DNA from: Sesamum alatum
Taxonomy: Eukaryota > Streptophyta > Magnoliopsida > Lamiales > Pedaliaceae
DNA length: 64,000 nt
Direction: 5' to 3'
Assembly (NCBI GenBank): GCA_034509735.1
Contig: JACGWO010000007.1
Span: 310,001 to 374,000, forward strand
Made by a program: the position numbers and the translations under genes. Positions 24,101 to 37,900 of this stretch are shown here, piece by piece. The notes below the pieces were generated by a model, which did not search any database, had not been told where the DNA came from, and was given only the letters and a program-made list of their open reading frames with translations. Positions within the stretch are counted from its first letter, which is position 1; each line of letters starts with the position of its first letter.

Positions 24101-27058
24101 ACTATTCAGGTTTGTACAAGAGCTAAGATTATCTGGTATAGGTCCCTCCAAGTGGTTATTTGCAACATTTCTGCGAATATGAGCAAGCAACTTGATTATG
24201 CAGATCCCCATATGTTAATAAAGACATAAACTTGTGAACTCAAAAAATTACAGGTCAAACAGATCTGTGAGCTTCCCAAGTTCAGGCGGAATACGCCCAG
24301 TGAGCTGATTATCATTCAATTCCCTGGAAAAAGAAAGAAGAAGACATCAGAATTCATGATCGCCAAACAGCAACTTATTCTGTCCCACAACTCATCAAAA
24401 TGATGGACAAAATCTACCATTATTGAACTCAAAATATAAGGCAGGGAGACATTTTCTTCGACAAAATTGATCATTGAAAACAGGATTAACATGGGGGAAA
24501 GAAGGCCAAGATTTATACAGATAATGGAGCTTTGTCATATTTCCAAGCTCGGCAGGAATAGGCCCAGTTAGCTTGTTGCCATGAAGATACCTGCAAGAGA
24601 AGATGGCCAGAGGTAAATAAAATATCAGCACAAGTGTTAATTCTTAATAGATAAGTGTTTCATAGCTAAAAATTTGTGCAGATAGATCATCAAACTCAAA
24701 CATTGCGTAACTACAGAAATAATCTCATGTCGTAAGTGAAGAAAAAACACATATTCTTCTAGAATTAACACGTAAATCATCTAAATAGACAGAGTTCCAT
24801 AACCCAAACACAGTGCAACAAGATAATGAAAGTTTGATTCCATAACGAGCAACTCGTCTAATCGTGAAAAGCAGAATACTTGAGTTACTTACAGTTTCTC
24901 GGTGTATGTTAAATTTCCAAGAATTGGCGGGATTGTTCCACTCAACATGTTATAGCTTAGATCTCTGAACCGAACAAAAAATTTCAAGCACAAAACCATG
25001 ATTAGAGACAATATTAGATTTCAAATTCAATTTTCAGGAATTCAATGACACAATGTACCATAAACAAAAGTGCACTTACAACACTGCAAGTGCCTGCATC
25101 AAGCCAATAACTGATGGGATTTGCCCAGAAAAGCGGTTGTTCTGCAAGGACCTAGAGATGCAACAGGATTTATTTCGCATCATTTTTTAAATTCAGCTTC
25201 AAGTACGTCATGGCAATTAAAAGGTAGAAGGAACACTTACAAAGTAGCAACTTGGAGAAATCCAATATTGAAGGGAATCTCACCAGTAAAATTGTTATAT
25301 GACAAATCCCTAACAACATAGAAAAACATTATTAACTTCACCATGCCGATTATTCCTTAATTCAATATTTGCTGTTAGTTAGATACGTACAGAACCTGGA
25401 AGGCAGTGCAGTTGCCAATATTGTCAGGAATCAAACCACTCAAGCTATTATTTCTAACATCACTGCAAGAAAGCATTAGGACGTAGGAATCAGAAAATGC
25501 TTTAAATGCATAACCTTAGAGCTTTAATTGATTAGAATAGTGATTGGAAACTTACAAGTACCACAAGCCGGTTAGCTGACACATATCTGGAGAGAGTGTA
25601 CCTTGTAGGTTGTTCCCCCTCAACCCCCTAAGCCAAGAGCAAAATGTTACGAGGATCATGCTTAATCAGATCATGGTTCCAACTAAATTTAAGAAGATTA
25701 GTCTAACTCACAGGTATTGCAGAACTTCATTCCAGTAGAATAATCTTGGTATTTCTCCACTCAGCTTGTTCTGAGCCAAGTCCCTAGAGCAATGAATTTG
25801 GAATTACTTGATCTCAAATTGTTCGCTATCGCAATATAATCCGATTAAGTGTAATACCGATAGTACTCACAGAATTTTCAAGTTAGGAATCTGCGAGAGT
25901 GTCGAGGGGATTGGACCAATTAACATGTTATTTTTCAAAATCCTGTCAAGAGCAGTAAACAAATAACTAGTATGGCAATGCACCTACTACTTATAACCGA
26001 AAGAGTGCAATAATCTGATAAACTAAAGTAACAAATAATAGCAAGATAAGTACACTTTGCTTCTAACTTACAAACTCTCAAGTTGCTTCAGCTTTGACAT
26101 TGAGAAGGGAATATCTCCATAGAGCTCATTGAATGATAGGTCCCTATGCAACAAACATAATCTCAACTACTCCAATATACTCATTATTCAGTACTGCTAA
26201 CACAAACATTAACTTACAAGCTTTTCAAAGCTGAGCAGTCCCCAATCTCATCTGGGATCTGCCCGGAGAGCCGATTCCCCCTCAAGTCACTGGTCGGGAA
26301 TACACACAAACAATCATATTCATATTAGAGCCAGAATTCTAAGTATGAGATATGTAAGAGAAGTTGAACAAAGAATGCTAATTTACATGGAGACAAGGCC
26401 TTTAAGCTGTCCGATTGCAGGTGAAATTTCCCCATCAAGATTCAGACCTGAAAGATTACTGTAAAAATAGGACAACCAAACATCAAGAAAGATAATCGAG
26501 CAGCAAAGACTACATTATATGGCTGTAAATACTTACAGTGCAACCACATTGAAGGTGATGTTATCACAAGTGATGCCTCTCCACACACAATAATCTGAAG
26601 ATGGAGTGTCAGTCCAGTCATACAACACATTATCCACATCTCTAAATGACTTCTTCACCTCTAGCAAAATTGCCCCTTTATTCCAAATAAATCGCAGAAA
26701 TCAGAGAGGGAAAAAAGATAGATACATCAGTACCAAGAAATAGCTGAAAGTTGAATGCTTGAACAGAAATTGGTTGATAATAAGACAAAACAAAAGGTTT
26801 AGCACATAGAATGACGTGATTATGTTATAAGGACAAATAAAAAGAAGCTGACTTTAAAAAAGTTAAACAGTAATTAAATGATTAAAATACTAAACTCCCG
26901 AGTCTACGCTCTAAATAAGCCAAGAATGATGATGACCCATGTTCTAGAAGGCAAAAACAAAACCACCAACACTCACCATCATCACTATCCACAGAAGCAG
27001 AGCTCAAGAACACTACCAGAAATCCAACAAGAACACATTTTTTCAAAAGATTAGCCAT
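21156..27058 (-). CDS. ER: LRR receptor-like kinase ERECTA, 27 exons
   Basis: Encodes 982 residues (Arabidopsis ER: 976). It is a plasma membrane receptor kinase for EPF/EPFL peptides controlling organ growth and stomatal patterning. Exons (minus): 27058-26977, 26675-26537, 26458-26387, 26289-26218, 26143-26072, 25942-25871, 25783-25712, 25627-25556, 25462-25391, 25309-25241, 25151-25080, 24964-24893, 24590-24519, 24323-24252, 24170-24099, 24014-23943, 23808-23737, 23641-23570, 23498-23427, 23335-23264, 23106-23038, 22954-22883, 22797-22724, 22616-22488, 22400-22053, 21978-21608, 21527-21156. Signal peptide near 1-23; about 20 LRR exons of 69-72 nt, each one repeat; transmembrane segment about 582-603; kinase with Lys677, HRD Asp774 and DFG 792-794, all intact. 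The tail [13 protein letters not shown] and [16 protein letters not shown] mark ER rather than ERL1/ERL2. The intron after exon 23 needs a GC donor (GAGAG|GCAAGT). Confidence 0.97.
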
Positions 27059-27600
27059 AGCCCACTTCTCATAAACGAGAGAAACTCTAATCTAATACAT
27101 TAACGCTCAGCTTGGAAAGGACAAATGGAAGTACATTTAAAAGGAGAAGTTGGAAATGGAGATGGGAAGGGTTTGAAAAGGTGAAAGCTGCTACACTAGC
27201 ATCAGAGGATGAAGAGTCTTGGATTCACCGACATGGATGAAAGTGAAAGGAAGAAAAAGAAGATAAGGAATATAAATACAAATACTCTAAGATTGTGGAA
27301 AAATGTGAACAGGGAAAGAAGAGCAGGCTCTGGCTTTGTAATGTTCAATCACATCCTTCACCAGAGAGCCTTGCAGTCCTCTGAGAGAGAGAGAGAAATA
27401 AATGGTATAAATACTGCATGTAAGTAAATGTAGAGAGAGAGAGAGAGAAATGCGTATGTGAAATTTGGAGAGAGAATGGAGAATTATTTGAAGAGGGAAA
27501 AAGTTAAAAGACCATCTGCCAAGTTCTGATACCAGCCCGCTGCAACATTACATTACAGCTCTCACTTGACAGCTTTCTCTCTCATTAGTACTGCCACACT
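27059..27600 (-). promoter_or_regulatory. ERECTA leader/proximal promoter with CT/GA tracts
   Basis: Directly upstream of the ERECTA ATG. It contains GA dinucleotide runs (CT on the coding strand) at about 27384-27397 and 27432-27449, and a purine-rich stretch at 27240-27330. Such tracts are common in plant 5' untranslated regions and are bound by BPC/GAGA factors. The transcription start is not determined. Confidence 0.45.
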
Positions 27601-30507
27601 TTCTCTCTCCATAGATACACACAAATGAGTATCTCTATATGTAATTCCCCCACCAAAAAAAAAAAAAGAATCTTGACATATATAAAATCTAAAGGGCGCC
27701 TCCAAATTTTATCCAAATTAAATCTTTTTCCAGTTTTCTCTGCTTCACTACATTATACAGTACACTACTTCCTCTCCATACATACATACATATTACATAA
27801 CCATAATTGTATGTAACATAAAGCTAAAGGGTGTCCCAAAATGTTATAAAAATTGCATCTTGTCTTAATTTTCTGCGCCTGCAACCCATAACAAGTCGCT
27901 GTCTTTGCATGGAGAGGGGAGCTCAAGAAAGCAACCCTTTCCTTAGTTTACAACAAAACACTTTTTCTCCTCTTTAACCAAATTTACTATATTCTTGGTG
28001 CATGTATGTAAGCTTCATATATCACATAAATATAGCTACCAATTTGCATTCCTCATAATTCTTCTTTTCCAATATCTTCTGCATTTCCCATATATTGTGA
28101 TACATGAACATGGACAGGACGATATTAACATGTTTTCAATGCTACATCCGGTAATTTTGTGAAGTGTTTGTGCATTATAGCCCATGTATTGCTTCAGTTC
28201 TTGGTTCACTTGGAGTGAATTTTCGATGACGCTTTTGTTCACTCTCTTTATATACACTACTTCTAAAATATAATTATAGATTCTTGCATAAATTATGTTT
28301 TCGCGCCCGCTTGTTTTAAGCCGCTGTATTATTATAAGAAAATAGGGTATACAATGCTGGGAAAATTCTTATTCAAATTAGATTTTATTGAACGACTATT
28401 CTTTTAAAATTATACAATAATTATATATCAATGACATCAATTCAAACCTGATCAAACTCAATTTATATTAAAGCGCACGATCAAAGAAAATTAATAGAAA
28501 TCATGATTTAATAATGGGATTTTAATTTAAAGATGGATAAAAAAGAGAACAAATTTGTATAATCATAACAAAAGAACATTGAAAATTACATACCTACTAA
28601 ACTTTTAACTTTCTAGGTAATATCAAATCATTTATATGGAAAAAGGGGAACTTTATTTGATTGAGAAAAATGAGATTTGGAAGAATGAAAGGGATATGAA
28701 TGTCAATTGGGAAAATAAATAATAGAGCATTGGAAAAGAAAGACAACCATAAATAACAAACATGCATCATTTGTGGTCGTTTGTGTATAGAAAAATAGTA
28801 TCATTTTACACATGCATGGATATGTGGTCTCAAACAATGGTTGACAGATTCAGGTAACAATATATAAATGTACTCTTTTTGTAATGATGAGTTTAATAAA
28901 ATGGATAATTAAATTTATAATCCTAATTTATAATTTATATAATGATATTGATATTTGGGATTGTATAAATAATTTTTCAAAAAATATGAATGATTTGTGT
29001 AAATAATATTAATATTTCTAATGAGTATATGTACAATATAAAAAAGACATGAATGGTTTGTAATAAACTATAGGATAAAAGAATGTAAACATAATTATCT
29101 TTAGTAAAAAGTAGTAATCACATAACATTTAATATAAACTTATCCAGATATAATAGAATATATTTGGACTCGAATTATACCCCAATTCCCATGTGGGTTG
29201 ACATTTAATTTTGTTAATTATTCGTAATTGTCTCGATATCTATGTCATGTCGTGTCTGGTCGATGTACCAAATATATATATTACTGTACAATTAAGTTGC
29301 AACAAATTTTACTGTCGTTGAAATTTCATAAATATTCGAAAGAATTCAAAAGATCACAATAGTGGTTGAGTATTGAAGTATTGTATTAATGTGCTATTTA
29401 ATTCCACCAATATGTTAGTGGTTTGATAATTGATACTTACTTAGGTAATGAAATAAATTTCGACAAATATTAATAAACGTCCCGATTTTCAACATGACCC
29501 CTCATTTAATGCCATTATTCATTTAAATCACATTTTATATATTCTCAAAGGTAAAAATACAAAAACTACTCAAAATCAAGAAAACACTTTTTCAAGAATT
29601 ATAATACGACGAAAATTAATCAAATTTTGTATACATACTTCATTTCCCAAAATGAAGGTTCAATATATAAGAAATAATTGATTACAACAATCTTTTTTAT
29701 TTTTTATTCTGGATAATTATATACACCCCATAATTTATGATCTATTTACACGAAGCACTCATATTTACTTTTTGAAAAATTACACATATATTCATTAAAA
29801 ATGTAAACATCGTTTACAAAAATCACCTATACTTGTTTTGAAAATTAACATAAACCCCCAAAAAATATTAATATCATTACACAAAATTACCTCTTTATTT
29901 TCACTGTTAGGGATGAATATTATAATTACACAAAAATTAAAATTAATTTATGTAAATAAACATAGATCAATGAAGTAAATGGAATTGTCCCTGTATATTA
30001 CTTAATATTTTTATGATTAAAGTATATATAGAATTCAAATATATAGAAACTCATTTGCAGCACAGCAGCAGTCAATATCAGATAGAGGTGATGTGGGGTA
30101 CAAAATAGCAGAGGAGAAGGCCCCACGAAAATGAGAAAATTGCAGTTAGACCCCAAAACTTTTTTTATCCTACCGTCAAATGAAAGTTACCTTAGCTACT
30201 TTACATACCTCGGGAAGGCCACTTGTCCATTCATTGTCATTCACATCCCTCACTCTGACATTAATAATACTCAAACAGTGGGTGGGGGGGGGGGGGGGGG
30301 GGGGCTTACATTTCTCCAAAAGCCCGACCTTTTAACACCCATTTGACGGACCTCTTAACGCCGTTAATGCCCCTGTCCCTGCTGTTCCTTTCAATGCCCC
30401 CATTCTCCTGTCCCACGACTTTAAACAATGTTTCCAATTAACGTTTTAACTCTCAATCAACTCTACTGTTTACAAATATTTCTCACAAGGTTTTGTTGAT
30501 TTATAAA
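27601..30507. other. AT-rich intergenic DNA
   Basis: No supported gene. The stretch 29700-30000 has phrases typical of diverged foldback repeats (AATTACACA/TGTAAAT) but no definable ends. A run of 21 consecutive G residues occupies 30284-30304. Confidence 0.5.
30284..30304. repeat. Poly-G tract, 21 bases
   Basis: Uninterrupted G run in AT-rich DNA, able to form a G-quadruplex and prone to length error in sequencing. True length is uncertain. Confidence 0.85.
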
Positions 30508-30850
30508 TGGGTAAATTACAACTGAGTTTTTTTATTTTTTTATTTTTAAACATTGGGTATAACTATAAAATTTATTGTTATTTGGAAATTTATTAATACA
30601 CCATGATGTTCGATGAAATTATGTAGTCACTGCATATACGTTTGAAATTGTCAACTTTAACATTGTTATATTTTTTTCCACAAAAAGATGAAAATTAATA
30701 TATAAAAAAAAGGATGGAAACATAACGGAGATTAATGGATTGGATTAGTTGTTGGACAATTATTAAAATTAGGGGTATTGATCATTTCCCCAATAATTAG
30801 AGGTATTTGTAATTATGTCAAACATCAAGGAGTTCATTGTAATTTACCCT
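30508..30850. repeat. Foldback MITE-like element, GGGTAAATTACA ends
   Basis: About 343 bp with inverted ends: left GGGTAAATTACAACT, right complement TAAGGGTAAATTACAATG. The inner block ATTTGTAATTATGTCAAACAT is shared with copies at 48862-49288 and 54298-54722. Non-coding. Confidence 0.5.
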
Positions 30851-32591
30851 TAAAATAACTAAATAATTATACAAACAAATCCCATTATAAATTTTAGATC
30901 ATGGATTCAAACTAATTTGACGTATGGGTATTTTTTTATTTATAATAATTTTTTATTATATTAAAGTATTGATAGAATCGATGTATTGTTTGATTTATGA
31001 AAATACTCATGTAATTATTAACTTCTATAAAGATACATAGAGAGAGATACAACCCAAAAGTGACAATTTCATTGCGTGGCTTAAGATATTAAAGAACCAA
31101 CCTATTTAAATACAAGATCCATAATTCCACGACAAAGATTCTGCTATCAAGTTTTAGAAATTATCAGCATTCTTTACTTTGACATTTATTTATTTACTTA
31201 TTTAATTAATATTTTTTCCATACACTTGAAATGATATGACTTGGAAAACTTTTATCCAACGTCAAGTGTAGTTAATTCAAACAATGCATCCAACAAATTA
31301 TATATATATATATATATATATTATGTAATTAAATAATATAAAAATAACAATTGTTAATAAGTAATTAAAACATGTTGTTAGCGTATCAACTTTTGATATC
31401 ATGATTATATAGACAAAATCATGCAATGTACCGTTTCAATTAAAATAAAATATTATGTTAATGAGGTCTAGTTTAGTGGTAAAATTAAGACTTATTGTCA
31501 AGGTCCGTTTACTTTGAGTATGGAATAATTGCGTGATAGAATAAATTGGAATTAAATGTATGATAAGATAAGATTCAAGTGTTTTATTTTTATGATTATT
31601 TAATTTTCTCTTTACTGTAATAGATTTTTATAAAAATTAAAGTGGACGGACAACTATCGATTAATTTAAACCTTGTTATTAGAGTACAGAAATAACGTTG
31701 AGTCTGATTACATACTTGGTTCTAATCATAAAGTCAAAATTTGTGTGATATTGGGCTAAGTGTAGAGCCCATCGGGCCGGACGTGGAGGGGAGACTGAGC
31801 ATAGTCCTTTTCGAAGAAGTGGCCCACCACGTGTTTAACTTATCTATCTCTCTATATATAAAGAAATCTCTTAATATTATTTATTTTAGGGAATTAATTG
31901 CCACTATTTTTTTTACTATATCTGAACGGAATGCTGGTTGGGGGATACAGTGGGGCCCAATTTCACATGCAAATCATTTTTGCATGAAAATAGCTCCAAC
32001 AACAATTGTTCCCAGAATCACGTGCCCATTTAATGTCTGAATTTCAGATTTTTTTTTTCTTTTCTGGCATCCATATGTTTAAAAATATCTGCGTAAAAAT
32101 AAAATAAAATAAAATAATAAGCTAAATGAATCAATTTTCGTAGGCCCAATTCTTCTGTACAGAGTTTCAAGCCCATGAACATAGCCCAAAAGAAAGGTGC
32201 TCATCTGATCTAAGTAGGACCATACTATAGGCCCAATTCTTCTGTTCCAAGCCCATAATCGCAGCCCACTGCGAATCATACAAATTTCATATACCGAATC
32301 CAGTGGCTGTTTGTCGTGTTCAATTTTGTATAGAATTTTATATGAACATTAGAATATATTTGTATTAACTAATAAAATTGCATTTATATTAAATTGTAAT
32401 ATCAAATCAATCTATATATATATATATAAATATATTTTTACTTTAATTACTGTTTCAAAAACTGAAAATAGAAACGTAAGCAAAGAGGGTTGCAAGATTT
32501 TCACTCTTATACTGGAGATGAAATGAAGCAAGGAATTCCAACAAGTATAGAGTACCAACAAGCCAATGCACAGTGAATTACAACCAAAAAA
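30851..32591. other. AT-rich intergenic DNA with GGCCCA motifs
   Basis: No supported gene. A diverged tandem pair of about 87 bp carries TAGGCCCAATTCTTCTGT at 32141-32158 and 32228-32245, each followed by AAGCCCAT and AGCCCA words. These resemble TGGGCC/T site II motifs bound by TCP factors, but here they lie past the 3' end of the GPI-anchored gene. A possible dispersed repeat begins near 31500. Confidence 0.45.
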
Positions 32592-33949
32592 TCAAACTCT
32601 GAATGCAAAGGCCATTAGAGAAATCAAACCAGCCAGTGCAATAGGCCAAAGACTAAGGTTTCTGGACAAAGCAACAGCACCACTACAAGCATCATTAGCA
32701 CCGCTGAAGCATCCCGGCCGGGTTATCTTGGCAACGCCTCCTTCCGGGACGAAGCTGCTATTCGATTTCCCACTACTAAACAGCACACACCAGAAATACG
32801 GACCACCACCATCCGAGCCACTCACAGCAGCACCGACCTCCGAATGATTCTTGCTGTGAACTATTTCCAGGCTCTTCTCATTTTTCATCAGAATCTGTGA
32901 AAATGCTTCTGATGGCTTGACATACTTGGACTGGCATCCAAGCAGACGGCCCGTGATCGGAGCAAGAGTCGACACCTCAACTCCACAGTTGGGTGCAAAT
33001 GTCTCAGCAAACTCCGAATCAGCAGGTCTCTTGGCTTTCGGCCCTCCCACAACGCTGCAATCGCCCTGGAACGCCTTTATGTACTGGAGAGCAATACATG
33101 CTAGGCCTGAGTTGCTGTACAAGGATGTCGATTTACTTGCAGTCCGATTAGCGTTAATCGCGGCCACTAGCTCGTCAGCAGGGTTGTCTGTAACTTTACC
33201 TAAATTCCAACAGCAAAATCATTAATGTGGTTCCATCAAACTCTTCATGAACCATTCTCAATACATTATTGCCACCGCCAACATTCAAAGGATTCCAGTG
33301 TGTTTGTATTGATTCTGACAACATCACCTAACAAAGACTGTACCATTACATGTGTAATTACATCTACAGTTTCTAGTTTCTGGTATCAAGATCTCTTAAG
33401 ACTAGTGGAAAATTCAGACAAGAATTTGGACCAACAAAATCCCAAAAGATTTTCCTATTGGTAGTAAAGAACTGATTTTGGCACAGATATTTCAGATGCT
33501 TATTGACAAAAACGAAATCCCAATCCCAAATGAGAAAAAATCTGCAGAAAGCACCAGAAATCAAATACCCATCTGGAGATCTATCTAGAAAACAATAAAA
33601 TTCAGACAAGAATCTGGGCCAATCCTACTTGCAGATGTAGAAAGAATCGAAATAATGCCTCTACTTATAAAAGGAAACACCGAGAAGGACCACTAATAAC
33701 ATTAAATTTAGAGTTCACAAAAACCGACTGGCAATAAATGAGCACAATGAAAACCCAGCTTCATTAACTGAAACATATCAACCATTTTCCTCCGATTTTC
33801 ATGTCCCATTTTAGGAAATTGCACTTGCAATTAAGCAGTTCATCTGTTTTCTTGAAAGATGATATATAAGTAGGGATCTTACTTTGAACAGTCGCAGAAA
33901 CCGAGATGAAGAAAATGCAGAGAAGATAGAAGTGCGTTGCGTTTGCCAT
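32592..33949 (-). CDS. GPI-anchored-type secreted protein (At5g19250/At3g06035-like), 2 exons
   Basis: Predicted 224 residues; exons 33949-33883 and 33199-32592 (675 nt, a Ser codon split A|GT). The N-terminus MANATHFYLLCIFFISVSAT is a signal peptide. The mature part has conserved cysteines in CIAL, GDCS, PNCGVE, LGCQSK, FWCVLF and CFSGANDACSG, with family blocks AINANRTA, YIKAFQGDC and GGPYFWCVLF. The C-terminus (ALAGLISLMAFAFRV after a small-residue region) fits a GPI attachment signal. These plant proteins are annotated as uncharacterised GPI-anchored proteins of the outer plasma membrane. No catalytic function is evident. Confidence 0.88.
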
Positions 33950-34909
33950 TGGTGGAAATCAGACACGAGAAAGAGAGAGAAGCTTGCTGTAATAGCAAGG
34001 AACAGTAGTTGAGTTGTCGCAGTTTCTGTCTGCTTCAATCTCATGGTCGTAGTTATTAACTAAGATGGGCAGCGGAGATGCCGCTACTTAACAGTTTGCT
34101 CCCTCAACTTCATGAAAATTGAGATTTGCATCAGAGAAAGTGACTATTTGCAAGCCATCCCTCATCTATATGACGCAATAATTTCATTTTTTTTTAATTA
34201 TGTAAGGAATTCAGCACAGGTTGAAAATGTTTGATTTTTTGACTAACTTAATACTTCAGATATTACTTTGACCACTTGATATCAATTCAAGAAAAATGCC
34301 GATAATACTTCAGCACGAGTCTCCACGGATCTTCACTTGAATTTGAACGCCATCGTCACGCAAAGATAATAACAAGGAAACAGACTCTTGTTTTGTGCGA
34401 TTATTTTCTTTTCTTCACAAACTCATTTCATGTTATCTTGGGTAGGTAGCAAACTTTAACTTTTGATGCATTCTTTTACCAGCATCTCGAATTTGACTTA
34501 CATTATTTGATCCAGCTCTGGGCTACCAAATTAAAAGCCGCACTCAAAGCATATCAACAGGTTACACTCACTACATACCAAGATCAGGAAAATTGATCAA
34601 TAAGTCAGTTTCACAGAGATTCTGCTTTGGTACAACAGAGCCAATATTCCTTTCCATCTCATGGAACCGCCGACAGGTAGCTTAGGCAGTGAGCAGGCTT
34701 AAATAAAGATGACATACATTGGAGATATGCGTTGAAATTTTTTTTTTGCCATACTTCTTACATCAGACAACCTATTTCAAGCACCAATAATCGAAACAAG
34801 AGTCGAGACACATTCACTATATACAAGAGATGGTGCTAATGGTTCGCATGCTACTTGTTCTCTACAAATCCAAACAAATTGTTCAGCCAATGCTTCAACT
34901 TGATGGGCA
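33950..34909. other. Intergenic region, GPI-type gene promoter and FBL15 3' end
   Basis: Contains the upstream region of the GPI-anchored-type gene and the 3' untranslated region of FBL15, both on the minus strand. No additional gene or element seen. Confidence 0.55.
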
Positions 34910-37900
34910 TCATGCTGGTGCTAAGCTGCTGAAGATGCGCTTCAAACTCGGGCATACTGCGCGTATCGTTCCCATGCTCAATGGTGATATCTGTCAAGTG
35001 GAAAGAAAGATAATATTTAGAGAACATCTCCACATTTACCTACAAACATTGGGGTTCGATGCAATATGATGATTACAGAGATACAAACGATTAGATAAAA
35101 AACATGAAGTCATATCCCACCTTTGGACAGAACCGAATGTCAAGTGTCTCAAGCATGTTGCATCCCATTATGGCAGCCTCAATGGCTTCCTCATTGATAT
35201 TACAGGACTGGTAAACCCCATATGTGGAAAACAAAGCACAAAATGGGGTTAGAGCGCTACAGGAAAGAAGGGGCAACTTTGACTGGCAAGTGACAAGGTT
35301 CAAAGAACAGTTACAGCATTAAAGGCTCTTTGCAACATATCACAGAATTGGAAAGACTACTTAAATCGTGGACTCTGATGTATACATAATCAAAGATTAT
35401 TACTAAGAATGTTCATTCCCCCACTAGCTAAAGATATTTGTAGCAGCTCTACAAGCCTTTCAAATCTGAACTCCTACTATTGGTTTAGACTATTCTAAAC
35501 CACAAAGGGCGACTTCCCACCTTTGGACAGAACCGGAGCCGGGGCGTATTTGATGCTGCCCAAGGGGCAGGTGCTTGACTTACGAACCATAAATCATACA
35601 TTTTGATGTCAACATTACACCACAATATTGGGATAAAAGATTCTCAATAAGTTGGAAATATGACCATTCGCATGGTTTCACATGCCCATCCATACAGAAT
35701 AACACACCAAAAGATCAAGTAAATTGAACTGAGTCTCATTATAACTATGAAGCACAGAGCTGATGAAATGAAATGTACTTGAGCGTACTGAGACTAGAGC
35801 CTCCACAGTCCTTACTGAAGCATGTTAATAACTCAACCAGCAAATTCTCAACACGATAGGGATCATGATGCAAAGATTAAGTATCACCGCTGGTTGAGCC
35901 TGATCTAAGAAAGCCTGTGCACCAGCACTGCCTTGACTTTCTGAATCAGAGCAGAATAGACCACAAATCCAAACTTCCGTAGTATCGCAACATTCACAAC
36001 TCCAAAGCAATCAAACAGAAAAAAGTTGCAAGCATATTCAATAGGAATCTCAAATAGAATGATAAACCACACCCACTCATAGAGATCAAGGCATTTTTGT
36101 GGTGCCTGGGCAGTCGGTTTACATGAACAGCACTCCTTGCATACAAACACTTACCATATCAAATAGTATGATACTCTAAAATGGGAAGAAAAGTTACCTG
36201 AAGAAAAAGACTGGTCAACCTTGGACAGTCAAGCTTCAATATTTCCAAGGAGTTGCAATTGCTGGACGACGTAAGATAGACCACCATGAGGGAAGGACAA
36301 TAAGTGCGTTACTATCACGCATAACATGATTATATAGTAGGATAGAACATACCTCAAATTCAGAATAAACAAATTACAACATGATATGTCAACTTCCTTC
36401 AAGTTCGAAGACAGAGAAAGGTTTAACGATGATAGATGGAAACATCTCGCTGTAGGAGGAATAACCACCTTCTTGATATTCGGACACCCAACACAGTTCA
36501 GGTTCTGCAGCAACCGGTTGGCCTGGAAATGAGGCATGACGACATTTTCCATAGAAGATAATTCATGTGACCCATGAAAAGTGCTCATGACAGACAGCCT
36601 CTCAATTCGAGAGCCCCAATCCAAGTCATGCATGTTGACACAACCATTCAAGCTGACATGAGTTAAATGTCGACAGCAAGCAAGCAACTCCTCTATTGCT
36701 GACTGGCAAAGTGTCCCATAGGACAAGTCCAGTTCACAGAGCGCCGGGAGAGCATTGCCTTTGTAGAGAGGCTCCAATGATGTATCACTAAGATACTTGC
36801 ATGCTTGCAATTTTAGAACCTACAAAATCAATATGAATCAGAATAACACAGGTAGTCTTCGTGCAGTCAACAACAACTAACTTCTCCCAATTTACCACCA
36901 GTGAACCTAGATTGTCATGGATTTATACATATAAAACCAAAGGCATGAAAAAGACAGTACAAACACTTGGAGCAAATATCTTCGAGTCCCAAATATCTAA
37001 TGGAAACAGATAAAATACCTTCAAATACAAACAGGATTCATAAACAGGCTGCAAATTAACCAAAAAGGTGTAGGATAGATCGAGGTAGGTCAAGCTTTGA
37101 AGGCAGTTCAAAGATGCAAGTCCATCAGGGCCAACAGAGGGGCATGACATTAATACCAAGGATTCAATAAGCGGACATGATGATGTTGTAGCTGATAAAC
37201 AATCATCCTTGAGTTGGCTGCATAAGCTCCAATTAGAAGATACCAGTTAGACACAACGAAGAATAGACAATCACGTATCAAATAAATCTCACAGGAGATA
37301 TTGCTAGTGACACGAGTCAAGGAATGAGTACAACCCAGAATCACCTGCAAAAAGATGCATCCAGAGATGTCAGAAGCGGGCATTCAATGAATGCCTCAGA
37401 TAATACACCACATCCCTTCAATTCAAGAGAAACCATCCGTGGCGCTTCAATATGGAGTACATTTAATTTGGGACATATTCCCAAATTCAAGGACCTAAGA
37501 CCAACCTGCAATTGAAATATGATGGATCCACAAGCATGATAAGTAAAACTAATAAAGTAATATTCATGTCAAACAGTAGATCTTAAATTTACTGGAAAAC
37601 TATTAATGAACTGGTTGGTGCAAACAGGATATGGAAACAATTATTAATTTTTTTCTGAAAAAACAGAATATTTTTTAAGGCAGTAATAAGATAACCCTAC
37701 ATAGATGAGATAAGGAAGAAATAAGATGGTCACTTACAGGCGAAAATGTTGCTCTCTCAAGATGATCACAACCATCTAATGATATATGCTCAAGATAAAG
37801 GCAAGTGACATCAAGGGAAGTTATTGCACGACAACCAGCAAGTGAAAGATTAACAAGAGAAGTACTGCAGAAGCTCACTGCCGTCAAGCTCTGTAAGAGC

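Noticed and set aside
32566..33225. Plus-strand open frames across the GPI-anchored-type gene
   Set aside because: Antisense shadows of a well-supported minus-strand gene with a signal peptide and conserved cysteines.
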